From Megaleporinus macrocephalus (taxonomy: Eukaryota; Chordata; Actinopteri; Characiformes; Anostomidae), in NCBI GenBank assembly GCA_021613375.1, contig CM038704.1:851288-915287 (forward strand): 64,000 nucleotides of DNA, read 5' to 3'. The notes below the pieces were generated by a model. That model did no database searches. It was not told the origin of the DNA and saw only the letters and a program-made list of their open reading frames with translations. Below, piece by piece: positions 34,566 through 63,742 of this stretch (position 1 is its first letter; each line of letters opens with the position of its first letter). Made by a program: the position numbers and the translations under genes.

Positions 34566-34898
34566 CAGGGGTCAGCAACCCAGGGGGCAGCAACCCAAAT
34601 GCTAAAAAGAGTTTTAACAAAAATTAGAGATACAACATTTTAGGTTCATCAACATTTTAACATCTGACTTTATATATGACACAGTATGTGCTAAATTAAA
34701 TTAATTATATATTATATTATATTATATTATATTATATTATATTATATTATATTATACACAGACTGCTTTAAAATTGCAGTTGTACATTAATTCCACCGTT
34801 TAAGACACTTTAATCTTTAAAACACTTTTACCTATAAATCGAATTCTGCTCTGAAGCCACTAGGGGGCAGTAAACGAACTGCATGTTGCCGACTCCTG
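34566..34898. mobile_element. hAT-type MITE
   Basis: Starts CAGGGGTCAGCAACC and ends GTTGCCGACTCCTG, the classic hAT terminal sequences. The flanks GAATAGAC and GATTAGAT look like a decayed 8-bp target duplication. An (ATATT)n run at 34707-34755 lies inside. Non-coding, 333 bp. Confidence 0.8.
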
Positions 34899-35073
34899 GA
34901 TTAGATGTTAAAGTAAACCTAGTCTCAAACACTGACACAAAAACTGTACCTGTGCACCACCAGTGGTGCATTCTGGGGAAACACCTTGGTTTGAACCTTC
35001 ATGTGTAATTACACATATATAAGACCTTCACTTCTCAGCATCACATTTCCTACTAGAAGATTCCTTTAATGTA

Positions 35074-36101
35074 CAGGTCAGTGTAAAAGGTCACCCTTCA
35101 TTTATTTACTGTATTACAGGAGACATTTCTGAAGAGATGACAAGCTCAACAACCAGCAACCAGAACGGTGGTGGAGAAATCCAGAGTTCCAGGCTGTGAA
35201 GGGAACGTCACCACTTTTCATTCCTTCCCAACAAACAACCCAACTGTCAGAGCTCCATGTTGATCTTTAAACCAGCCTGAAGTTCCTCTTCTCCACATTC
35301 TTCATCTAATGTTCCACCTTAAACACTGCAGCTCCTACAGACGCCAGAATGGAACCACAGCAGCGTTTAAGGTGGAACGGAGAATTCCCAAAACCAGCTG
35401 CTGAACTTCCAACATCTTTAACAGAATCCTGAACAACTTTAACTCTGCAGTCTGTACGTTTCACTCCGGACAGTTTCTCCAACACTCGGACACCATGGAG
35501 CAGCTTCAGCTCAGCGTTCAACACTGAAGAGACTGAAGAGACGAGCAGCTCCACCTTTATTAGCACCACAACCACAACAGTGACTGGAAGTAGCAGCCAT
35601 GCTGTGTGAGTGGATCACTGTGTGCTGGTTGAAGCAGATCATCTTCAACTGAAAGTTTCACAGAGACACCTTTCATCTACTTTGAGTTTGATGTCCAGAT
35701 CAAAGAGAGTAGCTAGTACAGGTATCATTAGATACCAGCAGCTCCAACAAACTAACCTAACTAACTAAATAGTATGTGGGCGGAGCTTATTTACATGGAG
35801 GCTCATTTTGTTTGGTCTATGTTGCTTCTGTGTGATCATCACAACATCAGCCAATCAGAGCAGAGCTCATTAATTATTCATGAGCTCAACAAAAAAGGGA
35901 AAACTGTGTTTTAAAGAGTGTATATGGGGGTAAAACTGCATCTGGATGAACAAAGACACACATACCTTCCATGTAGAACATCAGAGAAGAATTGAAATAT
36001 TGAATATATACTGAGTAAAAGTGCTATACGGTGCCTTTCATGGCCATTTTGATGTCAAAGGAAATAAATGAAGGGTGGTTTCTGACTTTTACACTGAGCT
36101 G
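35074..36101. mobile_element. TA-flanked DNA transposon family T, full-length non-autonomous copy
   Basis: Ends CAGGTCAGTGTAAAAGGTCA and, inverted, CAGCTCAGTGTAAAAGTCAG, both continuing into CACCCTTCATTTATTT, flanked by TA: Tc1/mariner-like. It carries a single CAACAACCAGCAACCAGAAC near 35149 and a decayed frame (VPGCEGNVTTFHSFPTNN) that faintly recalls a THAP finger start. The internal sequence recurs at 56190-56960. Confidence 0.75.
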
Positions 36102-36329
36102 TAAGGAAATACAATATGAAGCAAAATTCTTGGACAGAAACATCTAGTTTTAGAAGAACTTAACACAGTTTGTACATGATTAAACATGAATTTGGACATT
36201 TTATTAGTGCTGTAAAGCAGAACTGATACTGTACTGTAATAACTATATGGAAAACAACCAGAACTTTAAAGTAAAGAGTAAACTTCCTCACTGAACGTGG
36301 GGAAAATGCTCCATATTCCTATATATACA

Positions 36330-37494
36330 CACTATGTTGCCAAAAGTGTTCCCTCAAACATCCAAATCATTGAATTCAGGTGTTCCAGTTACTTCCATGG
36401 CCATTAGTAAAGAGTGGGTCTCTCTCAGGAGCTCAGTGAACTCCAGCGTGGTACCGTGATGGGACACCACCTGTACAACAAGTCCAGTGGTGAAGTTTCC
36501 TCACTACTTAATATTCCACAGTGGACTGTCAGTGGTGTTCTAACAAAGTGGAAGTGATTGAGAACGACAGCAACTCAGACACCAAGTGGTAGAACACATA
36601 CAATCACAGAGCGGGTCAGCGGATGCTGAGGAGCATAGTGCACAGAGGTCACCAACTTTCTACAGAGTCCATCACTACAGACCTCCAAACCTCATGTGGC
36701 CTTCAGATCAGCTCAAGAACAGAGTGTAGAGAGCTTCAGGGAATGGGTCTCCATGTCCGAGCAGCTGCATCCAAGCCTTACATCACCAAGAACAATGCAG
36801 AGCGTCGGATGCAGTGGAGTAAAGCACATCACCACCAGACTCTAGAGCAGTGGAGACGTGTTCTCTGGAGTGACCAATCCCGCTTCTCCATCTGGCGATC
36901 CAATGGACGAGTCTGGGTTTGGTGGTTGCCAGGAGAACAGTACTTGTCTGACTGCACTGTGTCGAGTGTAAAGTTTGGTGGAGGGGGGATTATGGTGTGG
37001 GGCTGTTTTTCAGGAGGTGGGTTTGGACCCTTAATGCTTCTGCAGACCAAGAGATTCTGAACAACGTCATGCTCCCAACTTTGTGGGGACAGTTTGGGGA
37101 CGGCTCCTTCCTCTTCCAACATGGCTGCCCACCAGTGCACAGAGCAGCTCCATAAAGACATGGAGGAGCGAATTTGGTGTGAAAGAACTTGACTGGCCTG
37201 CACAGAGTCCTGACCTCAACCTGATAGAACACCTTTGGGATGAATTAGAGCGGAGACTGTGAGCCAGACCTTCTCGTCCAACATCAGCGTCTGACCTCAC
37301 AGATGGTCTTCTGGAAGAACGGTCAAACATTCCCATAAACACTCTCCTAAACCGTGTGGAGAGCCTTCCCAGAAGAGCTGAAGCTGTTATAGCTGCAAAG
37401 GTTGGGCCGACATCATATTAAACCCTATGGATTAAGAATGGGACGTCACTCAAGTTCATAAGACAGACGAGCGAACACTCTTGGCAATATAGTG
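36330..37494 (+). pseudogene. Tc1-like transposon with decayed transposase
   Basis: Inverted ends CACTATGTTGCCAAAAGTGT and CACTATATTGCCAAGAGTGT. The plus strand encodes a recognisable but broken Tc1 transposase: a 145-codon frame at 36623-37060 with ERRMQWSKAHHHQTLEQWRR, VLWSDQSRFSIW (second catalytic Asp) and GGIMVWGCFSGGG. After a frameshift come HGCPPVHRA and PDLNLIEHLWDELERRL (third catalytic residue, Glu). Frame breaks make it inactive. Confidence 0.9.
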
Positions 37495-37756
37495 TATGTA
37501 AACAGGATTCACAGCCGTAAGACTAACACTACTGCACCACTACTGTTGCTCCGCCTCCTGAATTTCTTTGATTTATAAACCTAAACTAACATGTACGGTG
37601 CCTGAAACAGCTGTCCGGCTGTAGCGCATATAAAATAAAGACAGGTCAAACGGTATTCCTCATCAGAAACACCTCCCAGTAAACCAGGACTGGAATATAA
37701 ACCCTGCCCACTCTGTTCCTCACGCTGGTAAATATCCTGTATGTACGTATCTGTTC

Positions 37757-37762
37757 TTTATT
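37757..37762 (-). terminator. camkv: Possible camkv poly(A) signal
   Basis: AATAAA on the minus strand, about 225 nt beyond the stop codon. The surroundings are AT-rich, so this is only the nearest candidate. A longer 3' UTR is possible. Confidence 0.35.
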
Positions 37763-37984
37763 AACATATAATTAAATAAATAACACAAAGAAGAAAAACA
37801 AGAAAGTCAGAAGTAAGACTCCACTCATTTCCCAGTAAACTTACGGGGGAGATGAACACCGAGGGGGGAGGGGCTCTGCGCTAATGGAGGGGGTACAATG
37901 GCAGTGCGACACTTTGCTTGACCGTTAGTTTCAGTGTGTCTTCCTATGTACAGTGAGCGTGTTTGTCTTTGCGTGTGTCACTCG

Positions 37985-53679
<15,695 letters not shown>

Positions 53680-53696
53680 GGCTGCGCCGCGTCTCT

Positions 53697-53905
53697 ACAG
53701 GAGAGAACAAAATCTGTCTTTACTCTCAATGTAAGTGAATGTAAAGAGGTTTTATTAGAGGTGATTTTGGAGAATTTCTATTTGTTCATTCATTAATTAA
53801 CTTTCACAGGATATAAAGAGCAGCTGCTGAGTTCAAATAATATACAAAAATGAAAATCAACAAAACAGAGTTACATATTTTTCTTTGGACAGCAACAATA
53901 TTAAC
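53697..53905 (+). mobile_element. MITE family A, truncated copy abutting camkv exon 1
   Basis: Homology to the 41.4-kb copy begins at TACAGGAGAG, exactly where the predicted 3' splice site of the camkv start exon lies, and runs to TTTTTCTTTGGACAGCAACA. The first roughly 50 bp of the element are absent. A further fragment of the family lies at about 345-392. Confidence 0.7.
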
Positions 53906-54024
53906 CAGCAAGTTTTGCCTGTAATAGCACCCAGACTAAAGGGGGCGCTGCTCTCACATTCTTTCAGCTCCTCCATCAAATACAAATCCTGCTTTTACAG
54001 AAGAGGGAGGATAAACCCCCAACA

Positions 54025-56200
54025 TTTACACACAACCACAACACCAACCAGCAACCAGAACATTTACACACAACCACAACACCAACCAGCAACCAGAACA
54101 TTTACACACAACCACAACACCAACCAGAACATTTACACACAACCACAACACCAACCAGCAACCAGAACATTTACACACAACCACAACAACAACCAGAACA
54201 TTTACACACAACCACAACACCAACCAGAACATTTACACACAACCACAACACCAACCAGCAACCAGAACATTTACACACAACCACAACAACAACCAGAACA
54301 TTTACACACAACCACAACACCAACCAGAAACCAGAACATTTACACACAACCACAACACCAACCAGAACATTTACACACAACCACAACACCAACCAGCAAC
54401 CAGAACATTTACACACAACCACAACACCAACCAGCAACCAGAACATTTACACACAACCACAACACCAACCAGCAACCAGAACATTTACACACAACCACAA
54501 CACCAACCAGAACATTTACACACAACCACAACACCAACCAGCAACCAGAACATTTACACACAACCACAACACCAACCAGAACATTTACACACAACCACAA
54601 CACCAACCAGCAACCAGAACATTTACACACAACCACAACACCAACCAGCAACCAGAACATTTACACACAACCACAACACCAACCAGCAACCAGAACATTT
54701 ACACACAACTACAACACCAACCAGAACATTTACACACAACCACAACACCAACCAGCAACCAGAACATTTACACACAACCACAACACCAACCAGAACATTT
54801 ACACACAACTACAACAACAACCAGCAACCAGAACATTTACACACAACCACAACACCAACCAGAACATTTACACACAACCACAACACCAACCAGCAACCAG
54901 AACATTTACACACAAACACAACACCAACCAGCAACCAGAACATTTACACACAACCACAACAACAGCCAGCAACCAGAACATTTACACACAACCACAACAC
55001 CAACCAGAACATTTACACACAACTACAACAACAACCAGCAACCAGAACATTTACACACAACCACAACACCAACCAGAACATTTACACACAACCACAACAC
55101 CAACCAGCAACCAGAACATTTACACACAAACACAACACCAACCAGCAACCAGAACATTTACACACAACCACAACACCAACCAGCAACCAGAACATTTACA
55201 CACAACCACAACACCAACCAGTAACCAGAACATTTACACACAAACACAACACCAACCAGCAACCAGAACATTTACACACAACCACAACACCAACCAGCAA
55301 CCAGAACATTTACACACAACTACAACAACAACCAGCAACCAGAACATTTACACACAAACACAACACCAACCAGAACATTTACACACAAACACAACAACCA
55401 GTAACCAGAACATTTACACACAACCACAACAACAACCAGCAACCAGAACATTTACACACAACCACAACACCAACCAGAACATTTACACACAACCACAACA
55501 CCAACCAGCAACCAGAACATTTACACACAAACACAACAACAACCAGTAACCAGAACATTTACACACAAACACAACAACAACCAGTAACCAGAACATTTAC
55601 ACACAACCACAACACCAACCAGCAACCAGAACATTTACACACAACCACAACACCAACCAGCAACCAGAACATTTACACACAACCACAACACCAACCAGCA
55701 ACCAGAACATTTACACACAACCACAACACCAACCAGCAACCAGAACATTTACACACAACCACAACACCAACCAGCAACCAGAACATTTACACACAAACAC
55801 AACAACAACCAGCAACCAGAACATTTACACACAAACACAACAACAACCAGTAACCAGAACATTTACACACAACCACAACACCAACCAGCAACCAGAACAT
55901 TTACACACAACCACAACACCAACCAGCAACCAGAACATTTACACACAAACACAACAACAACCAGTAACCAGAACATTTACACACAACCACAACACCAACC
56001 AGCAACCAGAACATTTACACACAAACACAACAACAACCAGTAACCAGAACATTTACACACAACCACAACAACCAGTAACCAGAACATTTACACACAACCA
56101 CAACAACAACCAGCAACCAGAACATTTACACACAACCACAACAACAACCAGCAACCAGAACATTTACACACAACCACAACAACCAGTAACCAGAACGGTG
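54025..56200. repeat. 31/38-bp minisatellite upstream of camkv
   Basis: About 60 units of AACATTTACACACAACCACA plus ACACCAACCAG, with or without the 7-bp GCAACCA extension (38- and 31-bp forms). It ends directly in ACCAGAACGGTGGTGGAGAA, the internal sequence of transposon family T. It produces a 554-codon spurious plus frame. Confidence 0.96.
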
Positions 56201-56960
56201 GTGGAGAAATCCAGATTTCCAGGCTGTGAAGGGAACGTCACCACTTTTCATTCCTTCCCAACAAACAACCCAACTGTCAGAGCTCCATGTTGATCTTTAA
56301 ACCAGCCTGAAGTTCCTCTTCTCCACATTCTTCATCTAATGTTCCACCTTAAACACTGCAGCTCGTACAGACGCCAGAATGGAACCACAGCACCGTTTAA
56401 GGTGGAACGGAGAATTCCCAAAACCAGCTGCTGAACTTCCAACATCTTTAACAGAATCCTGAACAACTTTAACTCTGCAGTCTGTACGTTTCACTCCGGA
56501 CAGTTTCTCCAACACTCGGACACCATGGAGCAGCTTCAGCTCAGCGTTCAACACTGAAGAGACTGAAGAGACGAGCAGCTCCACCTTTATTAGCACCACA
56601 ACCTCCAACAGTGACTGGAAGTAGCAGCCATGCTGTGTGAGTGGATCACTGTGTGCTGGTTGAAGCAGATCATCTTCAACTGAAAGTTTCACAGAGACAC
56701 CTTTCATCTACTTTGTGTTTGATGTCCAGATCAAAGACAGTAGCTTGTATGGGTAACGTTATGGTGTCAGCCAATCAGAGCTGAGCCTATTTATTATTTA
56801 TGAGCTCAGCATCTTGTTTTGCTCTAGGATCAAATCATAGAGTGTAAAAGTGCATCTGGGTGATTAAAGACACACATAAATTCTATGTAGAACATCAGTA
56901 CAACTTAAATACTGAATAAATACTGAGTATACTGAGTATACAGAGTATACAGTACCTTTA
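56190..56960. mobile_element. DNA transposon family T, second copy (lost its ends)
   Basis: Closely matches 35160-36040 (CAGAACGGTGGTGGAGAAAT, AGAGCTCCATGTTGATCTTT, TGCTGTGTGAGTGGATCACT, GCCAATCAGAGC). The left end is replaced by the 31/38-bp array and the right inverted end is not seen. A smaller AGTATACAGAGTATACAG run marks the right edge. Confidence 0.8.
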
Positions 56961-59440
56961 ACAGTAACGCTACATCGCTGTATTACATCACAATCACAAG
57001 AAAAGCCGTGAACTCCTTCATCAGGACATAAAACAACAGCAGTCTTACATAACAAGGTACTATAATCTGACTCATCGCACTTCCAACACCACTCAACTCA
57101 CAAATTACAGAAGATGAGAAGATCTTGTCTTCTTCACAATGTTTCTGCTGCACTAATGGAATGTTAACAGAACATAGCATCTAATGCTAATGGAACCGAA
57201 CATCAAAGGCTGAACAGCGGCGATGATTAGAAAAGCAATCTTTGTGATGAAAATCCAACCTAGTGCTTCTTCATTCATCACGCATCACAATGCACACAGC
57301 CTCTTTCTATTCTTCTCACTGAGTGGTGAGTCAGACTGGTGACTCTCGGCTCTCTCGCTAAGCAAGAAGAAGAAAGAACATTCCTTTGACGTGGGGTGGG
57401 CAGAGTTTAGTGGGCACAATTTCAAATGAGTAACCTCATAATTCATAATAATTATTATTAATAATAACAATAATAATAATAATTTACAATTCTAGATGCC
57501 TGGGGATAACAATGATATGGACAGAGCACAATGATGACTCAACATTGACAAATGCCCAAAAAAGGCCAGGGCCGCTTACTTTTCGGACCCCAATTTTGAG
57601 ATTTTTGAGACTTGCGTCCACCTGGACTGACCACTGAGACCATGTTTATAATAACTGTGATATAGTGTTAATAATAACTGTTATAATAAAAGTTATCTTG
57701 TTACATTACTTCTCCAGACCACCTTAAGGGATGCAGCATTTACCTTAGTGGTACGACGGCTGCAGCGTCACTCACTGTTAACCCGTAATTAGTTTGTGTA
57801 CTGATGCTTAAAAACTAAACCTTTATTTCATTACTGAAAATGTTTTAGTATGTTTTATTATTTTGAAAGAAAAACTGAGTACACTAATATTTTTAAGTTG
57901 AATAAACTTAAAACATCAGGTTTTAGCTTGGACCACGCCCCTGTAGCACCGTGCCAGATTCTCATTGGTCAGTTCAATCAGGACTAGTTTGAGTTGTTTA
58001 GTGGAGCTTGTAAAGGTTTTGAAGTCTTTTTCTGTTTTCACTGTGAGGTTTGGAGTTTTCTGAGTTTAACTTCTTTTCCTCGGACAGAAACTCTGTAGTG
58101 CTGGGATTTCTCTACAGTGGACATTTTCTCCATTGTTTTCTTTTCTTGAAGAACTACAGAGGACTACAATTAACCAAGCCGCCATCTTCCCTCTCTTTTT
58201 CTCATTCTGGAACTTGGTAAGTAGTTTTCCGTGTTCAAGTGGTGTAAAACTGTTGTTCTGCAGTTGATGCTGATCTAAAGTTAGAAAATGTAATTTACTG
58301 TGTTTTTATCATTTCAGTGTGTTTAAACTGTATTTAAGAATGATTGTAAGATAAACAGTTTTCTAACTAGACCAATCAAAACCAGTCATCATCACTACTG
58401 AACCCTTCAAGAGTCAGAATCATCCTAGAAGATCCCAGTGATGAAATTTTAAATCAAATCAAACTAAATGTAACTGCTGTTTGTGTTCTTTGATGTAGGA
58501 AAACATCAGCTTTTTATGAAGACTTAATCTTAATTCTGATTACAGGAAACTCAATGTTGAGTTGAATTAAATGGTCAGTAGGGTTGATTTTACAAAATAT
58601 TTTAAGTACAAACAATTTAGATTTCATTGTATTCAACATAAATAATTACTTCCAGTCTATTTGATATTTAAATTGATTTAACTCAAACCATTTGATTTTC
58701 TCTAGTTTGCATTACTTCAATATTTTAAGGCAATATCTTAAAGTACAATCAATGTATTCAGGTTTACAGCGTTTAAGGTGGAAAGAAATCTAAATACTCA
58801 GCTTCAGACTCTCTCCTGCTTTACACTCACTACTCTACTCTACTCTCAGACTCTAATCCTGAAAGAGAACTTGCTGAAGCAGACTTCAGCTTCGTTTGGG
58901 AATGTGAGCTCTGAAGCTCCTTCCAGCCGTGCCAAATAATAATAAGGTCTGGAAGTAGTACTTGGGCAGGATTGTCCAGGGAAGGTCCAGTGATATTACT
59001 TGGCTGGTTCGTTCAGGATGAAGTATCTGTGTAATTTCCCCAAATTACTCCTCACAGCCCCGATCACAACACCCTCAGCCTGGACCTTCACTTCCGCATA
59101 AGGATCAGAATTTAACTGATCCACGTAAACACAAACTTCCAGTTAATACCAGCTCGAAGAGCATCAGGCTAGTAAAGCGTCCGCATACAACCAAACGTCA
59201 CCCAACAGGACAGAAATCAGGTCTTTCAGAATATTTCATTCAGCTTCTAATTAATCCATCAGCAACACTGACCACAGTCCAGGTCTGAGGATAAAGGATC
59301 TGCGCCAGTTTGAGCTCCAGGTGAGACTAATCCCGCATTATCCGAGCCAAACAGCAAAACAGGACATTAACCGCTTAACTGCCCAATTTTCTACATTCCT
59401 TCATTCCGGAGATTAATCCATCCCACTGCTCCCTTCCTCA
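56961..59440. other. Region upstream of camkv, no gene recognised
   Basis: No conserved frame on either strand. It should hold camkv leader exons or promoter if those are within the window, but none could be identified. 57420-57483 is an AAT/TTA-rich run. Around 58140-58216 a plus-strand stretch (AAGCCGCCATCTTCCCTCTC...AACTTG|GTAAGTAG) looks like a first exon with a donor but has no partner. Confidence 0.5.
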
Positions 59441-59730
59441 CTGAGTACTGATACTGAGTACTGATTCTGAGTACTGTACTAACGCTATTTAACCAAACTA
59501 AGTCCCCATACTTATACAATTACAATTTCACAATGTTATTTTAGTGACTAATTAATTTAAATCACTGATTAAACATAGTCTATTTGACTGAATGGGAATT
59601 ACTTGGTAGATTATATACATTTGTGTTTATTTACAGTATATATGTAGTATTTACGGTATATAATCAGTAATAAGAATTGTGTTTAATAGCGTAAGCTAAT
59701 GTACAATATCTTTATTGCTTATTTACTGTA
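59440..59730. repeat. Unexpanded relative of the camkv intron 9 repeat and its flank
   Basis: CTGAGTACTGATACTGAGTA, CTGATTCTGAGTACTG at 59443-59479 is a short 16-17-bp tandem of the core of the 38/47-bp array. 59575-59720 matches 39380-39535 (GACTGAATG-ATTACTTGGTAGATTAT, TTTATTTAC-GTATAT, ATAATCAGTAATAAGAAT). Confidence 0.7.
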
Positions 59731-59984
59731 TATATTTAATGTTTACTGTTATGTAATTAGTAATCAGACTTTCTAACAGTGTAAGTAAAGGGAAAATTAG
59801 ACCCCTACAGCTGATACCACTGACCAACGGGGGGCATCATTAGCCTGGCGAGCGGCTGCTATGCTGGAGACTAAAGACTAAAGGCTGCTACACAGATCAG
59901 CGATCACTGATAGAACAGCTCAGATATTCAGATTAGCGACTCCTGTTTATACCACCGAAACCTGCCAGAACACTTTATTAATTT

Positions 59985-62900
59985 ATTGAAGTATTATTTA
60001 AATATTAATCAGTATTAATAGAGTAAGTAGTGCTTTTACACTTTATTATTAAATATTAAACAGTATTAATAGAGTAAGTAGTGCTTTTACACTTTATTAT
60101 TAAATATTAATCAGTATTAATAGAGTAAGTAGTGCTTTTACACTTTATTATTAAATATTAATCAGTATTAATAGAGTAAGTAGTGTTTTTACACTTTATT
60201 ATTAAATATTAATCAGTATTAATAGAGTAAGTAGTGCTTTTACACTTTATTATTAAATATTAATCAGTATTAATAGAGTAAGTAGTGCTTTTACACTTTA
60301 TTATTAAATATTAATCAGTATTAATAGAGTAAGTAGTGCTTTTACACTTTATTATTAAATATTAATCAGTATTAATAGAGTAAGTAGTGCTTTTACACTT
60401 TATTATTAAATATTAATCAGTATTAATAGAGTAAGTAGTGCTTTTACACTTTATTATTAAATATTAATCAGTATTAATAGAGTAAGTAGTGCTTTTACAC
60501 TTTATTATTAAATATTAATCAGTATTAATAGAGTAAGTAGTGCTTCTACACTTTATTATTAAATATTAAACAGTATTAAAAGAGTAAGTAGTGCTTTTAC
60601 ACTTTATTATTAAATATTAATCAGTATTAAAAGAGTAAGTAGTGCTTTTACACTTTATTATTAAATATTAAACAGTATTAATAGAGTAAGTAGTGCTTTT
60701 AAACTTTATTATTAAATATTAATCAGTATTAACAGAGTAAGTAGTGCTTTTACACTTTATTATTAAATATTAAACAGTATTAATAGAGTAAGTAGTGCTT
60801 TTACACTTTATTATTAAATATTAATCAGTATTAATAGAGTAAGTAGTGCTTTTACACTTTATTATTAAATATTAAACAGTATTAATAGAGTAAGTAGTGC
60901 TTTTAAACTTTATTATTAAATATTAATCAGTATTAACAGAGTAAGTAGTGCTTTTATACTTTATTATTAAATATGAATCAGTATTAATAGAGTAAGTAGT
61001 GCTTTTACACTTTATTATTAAATATTAAACAGTATTAATAAAGTAAGTAGAGCTTTTACACTTTATTATTAAATATTAAACAGTATTAATGAAGTAAGTA
61101 GAGCTTTTACACTTTATTATTAAATATTGAACAGTATTAATAGAGTAAGTAGTGCTTTTACACTTTATTATTAAATATTAAACAGTATTAATAAAGTAAG
61201 TAGAGCTTTTACACTTTATTATTAAATATTAAACAGTATTAATGAAGTAGAGCTTTTACACTTTATTATTAAATATTAATCAGTATTAATAGAGTAAGTA
61301 GAGCTTTTACACTTTATTATTAAATATGAATCAGTATTAATAGAGTAAGTAGTGCTTTTACACTTTATTATTAAATATTAAACAGTATTAATAAAGTAAG
61401 TAGAGCTTTTACACTTTATTATTAAATATTAAACAGTATTAATGAAGTAAGTAGAGCTTTTACACTTTATTATTAAATATTGAACAGTATTAATAGAGTA
61501 AGCAGTGCTTTTCCACTTTATTATTAAATATTGAACAGTATTAATAGAGTAAGTAGTGCTTTTCCACTTTATTATTAAATATTGAACAGTATTAATAGAG
61601 TAAGCAGTGCTTTTCCACTTTATTATGAAATATTAAACAGTATTAATAGAGTAAGTAGTGCTTTTACACTTTATTATTAAATTTTAATATTAAATATTAA
61701 TTAGAGTAAGTAGAGCTTTTACACTTTATTATTAAATATTAATCAGTATTAATAGAGTAAGCAGTGCTTTTACACTTTATTATTAAATATTAATCAGTAT
61801 TAATAGAGTAAGTAGTGTTTTTACACTTTATTATTAAATATTAATCAGTATTAATAGAGTAAGTAGTGCTTTTACACTTTATTATTAAATATTAATCAGT
61901 ATTAATAGAGTAAGTAGTGCTTTTACACTTTATTATTAAATATTAATCAGTATTAATAGAGTAAGTAGTGCTTTTACACTTTATTATTAAATATTAATCA
62001 GTATTAATAGAGTAAGTAGTGCTTTTACACTTTATTATTAAATATTAATCAGTATTAATAGAGTAAGTAGTGCTTTTACACTTTATTATTAAATATTAAT
62101 CAGTATTAATAGAGTAAGTAGTGCTTTAACAATTTATTATTAAATATTAATCAGTATTAATAGAGTAAGTAGTGCTTTTACACTTTATTATTAAATATTA
62201 ATCAGTATTAATAGAGTAAGTAGTGCTTTTACACTTTATTATTAAATATTAAACAGTATTAAAAGAGTAAGTAGTGCTTTTACACTTTATTATTAAATAT
62301 TAATCAGTATTAAAAGAGTAAGTAGTGCTTTTACACTTTATTATTAAATATTAAACAGTATTAATAGAGTAAGTAGTGCTTTTAAACTTTATTATTAAAT
62401 ATTAATCAGTATTAACAGAGTAAGTAGTGCTTTTACACTTTATTATTAAATATTAAACAGTATTAATAGAGTAAGTAGTGCTTTTACACTTTATTATTAA
62501 ATATTAATCAGTATTAATAGAGTAAGTAGTGCTTTTACACTTTATTATTAAATATTAAACAGTATTAATAGAGTAAGTAGTGCTTTTACACTTTATTATT
62601 AAATATTAATATTAAATATTAATTAAAGTAAGTAGAGCTTTTATACTTTATTATTAAATATGAATCAGTATTAATAGAGTAAGTAGTGCTTTTACACTTT
62701 ATTATTAAATATTAAACAGTATTAATAAAGTAAGTAGAGCTTTTACACTTTATTATTAAATATTAAACAGTATTAATGAAGTAAGTAGAGCTTTTACACT
62801 TTATTATTAAATATTGAACAGTATTAATAGAGTAAGTAGTGCTTTTACACTTTATTATTAAATATTAAACAGTATTAATAAAGTAAGTAGAGCTTTTACA

Positions 62901-63740
62901 CTTTATTATTAAATATTAAACAGTATTAATGAAGTAAGTAGAGCTTTTACACTTTATTATTAAATATTAATCAGTATTAATAGAGTAAGTAGAGCTTTTA
63001 CACTTTATTATTAAATATGAATCAGTATTAATAGAGTAAGTAGTGCTTTTACACTTTATTATTAAATATTAAACAGTATTAATAAAGTAAGTAGAGCTTT
63101 TACACTTTATTATTAAATATTAAACAGTATTAATGAAGTAAGTAGAGCTTTTACACTTTATTATTAAATATTGAACAGTATTAATAGAGTAAGCAGTGCT
63201 TTTCCACTTTATTATTAAATATTGAACAGTATTAATAGAGTAAGTAGTGCTTTTCCACTTTATTATTAAATATTGAACAGTATTAATAGAGTAAGCAGTG
63301 CTTTTCCACTTTATTATGAAATATTAAACAGTATTAATAGAGTAAGTAGTGCTTTTACACTTTATTATTAAATTTTAATATTAAATATTAATTAGAGTAA
63401 GTAGAGCTTTTACACTTTATTATTAAATATTAATCAGTATTAATAGAGTAAGCAGTGCTTTTACACTTTATTATTAAATATTAATCAGTATTAATAGAGT
63501 AAGCAGTGCTTTTACACTTTATTATTAAATATTGAACAGTATTAATAGAGTAAGCAGTGCTTTTCCACTTTATTATGAAATATTAAACAGTATTAATAAA
63601 GTAAATAGTGCTTTTACACTTTATTATTAAATTTTAATATTAAATATTAATTAGAGTAAGTAGAGCTTTTACACTTTATTATTAAATATTAATCAGTATT
63701 AATAGAGTAAGCAGTGCTTTTACACTTTATTATTAAATAT
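59985..63740. repeat. 51-bp AT-rich array with higher-order repeat
   Basis: About 73 units of the 51-bp sequence AGTAAGTAGTGCTTTTACAC plus TTTATTATTAAATATTAATC plus AGTATTAATAG, the reverse complement of the unit in elements V at 14.8 and 49.8 kb. Distinct variants (AAAAGAGTAAG, GAAGTAAGTAGAGC, TTTTCCAC, AAATTTTAATATTAAATATT) recur in the same order about 1.69 kb apart, showing a large internal duplication. The V flanks are not seen here. Confidence 0.95.
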
Positions 63741-63742
63741 TA

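Larger units (their letters stand above)
30811..37700. other. Intergenic region between rbm6 and camkv
   Basis: No exon recognised. 30.8-33.0 kb is AT-rich unique-looking sequence, with the phrase TTTATTTATTGTGTTTAGAGTA recurring near 31316 and 32507 (an old duplication) and a (TA)n run at 32722-32780. 33.5-37.5 kb is packed with four DNA transposons, annotated separately. Confidence 0.6.

Noticed and set aside
35306..35575. 89-codon minus frame, also found as 123 codons at 56336-56707
   Set aside because: Both lie inside copies of non-autonomous transposon T; the frame is not recognisable as a transposase and is more likely a chance or relic frame.
59985..63740. Regular repeats resembling a CRISPR array
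   Set aside because: Units are contiguous 51-bp tandem repeats with no unique spacers, in a vertebrate genome with introns.
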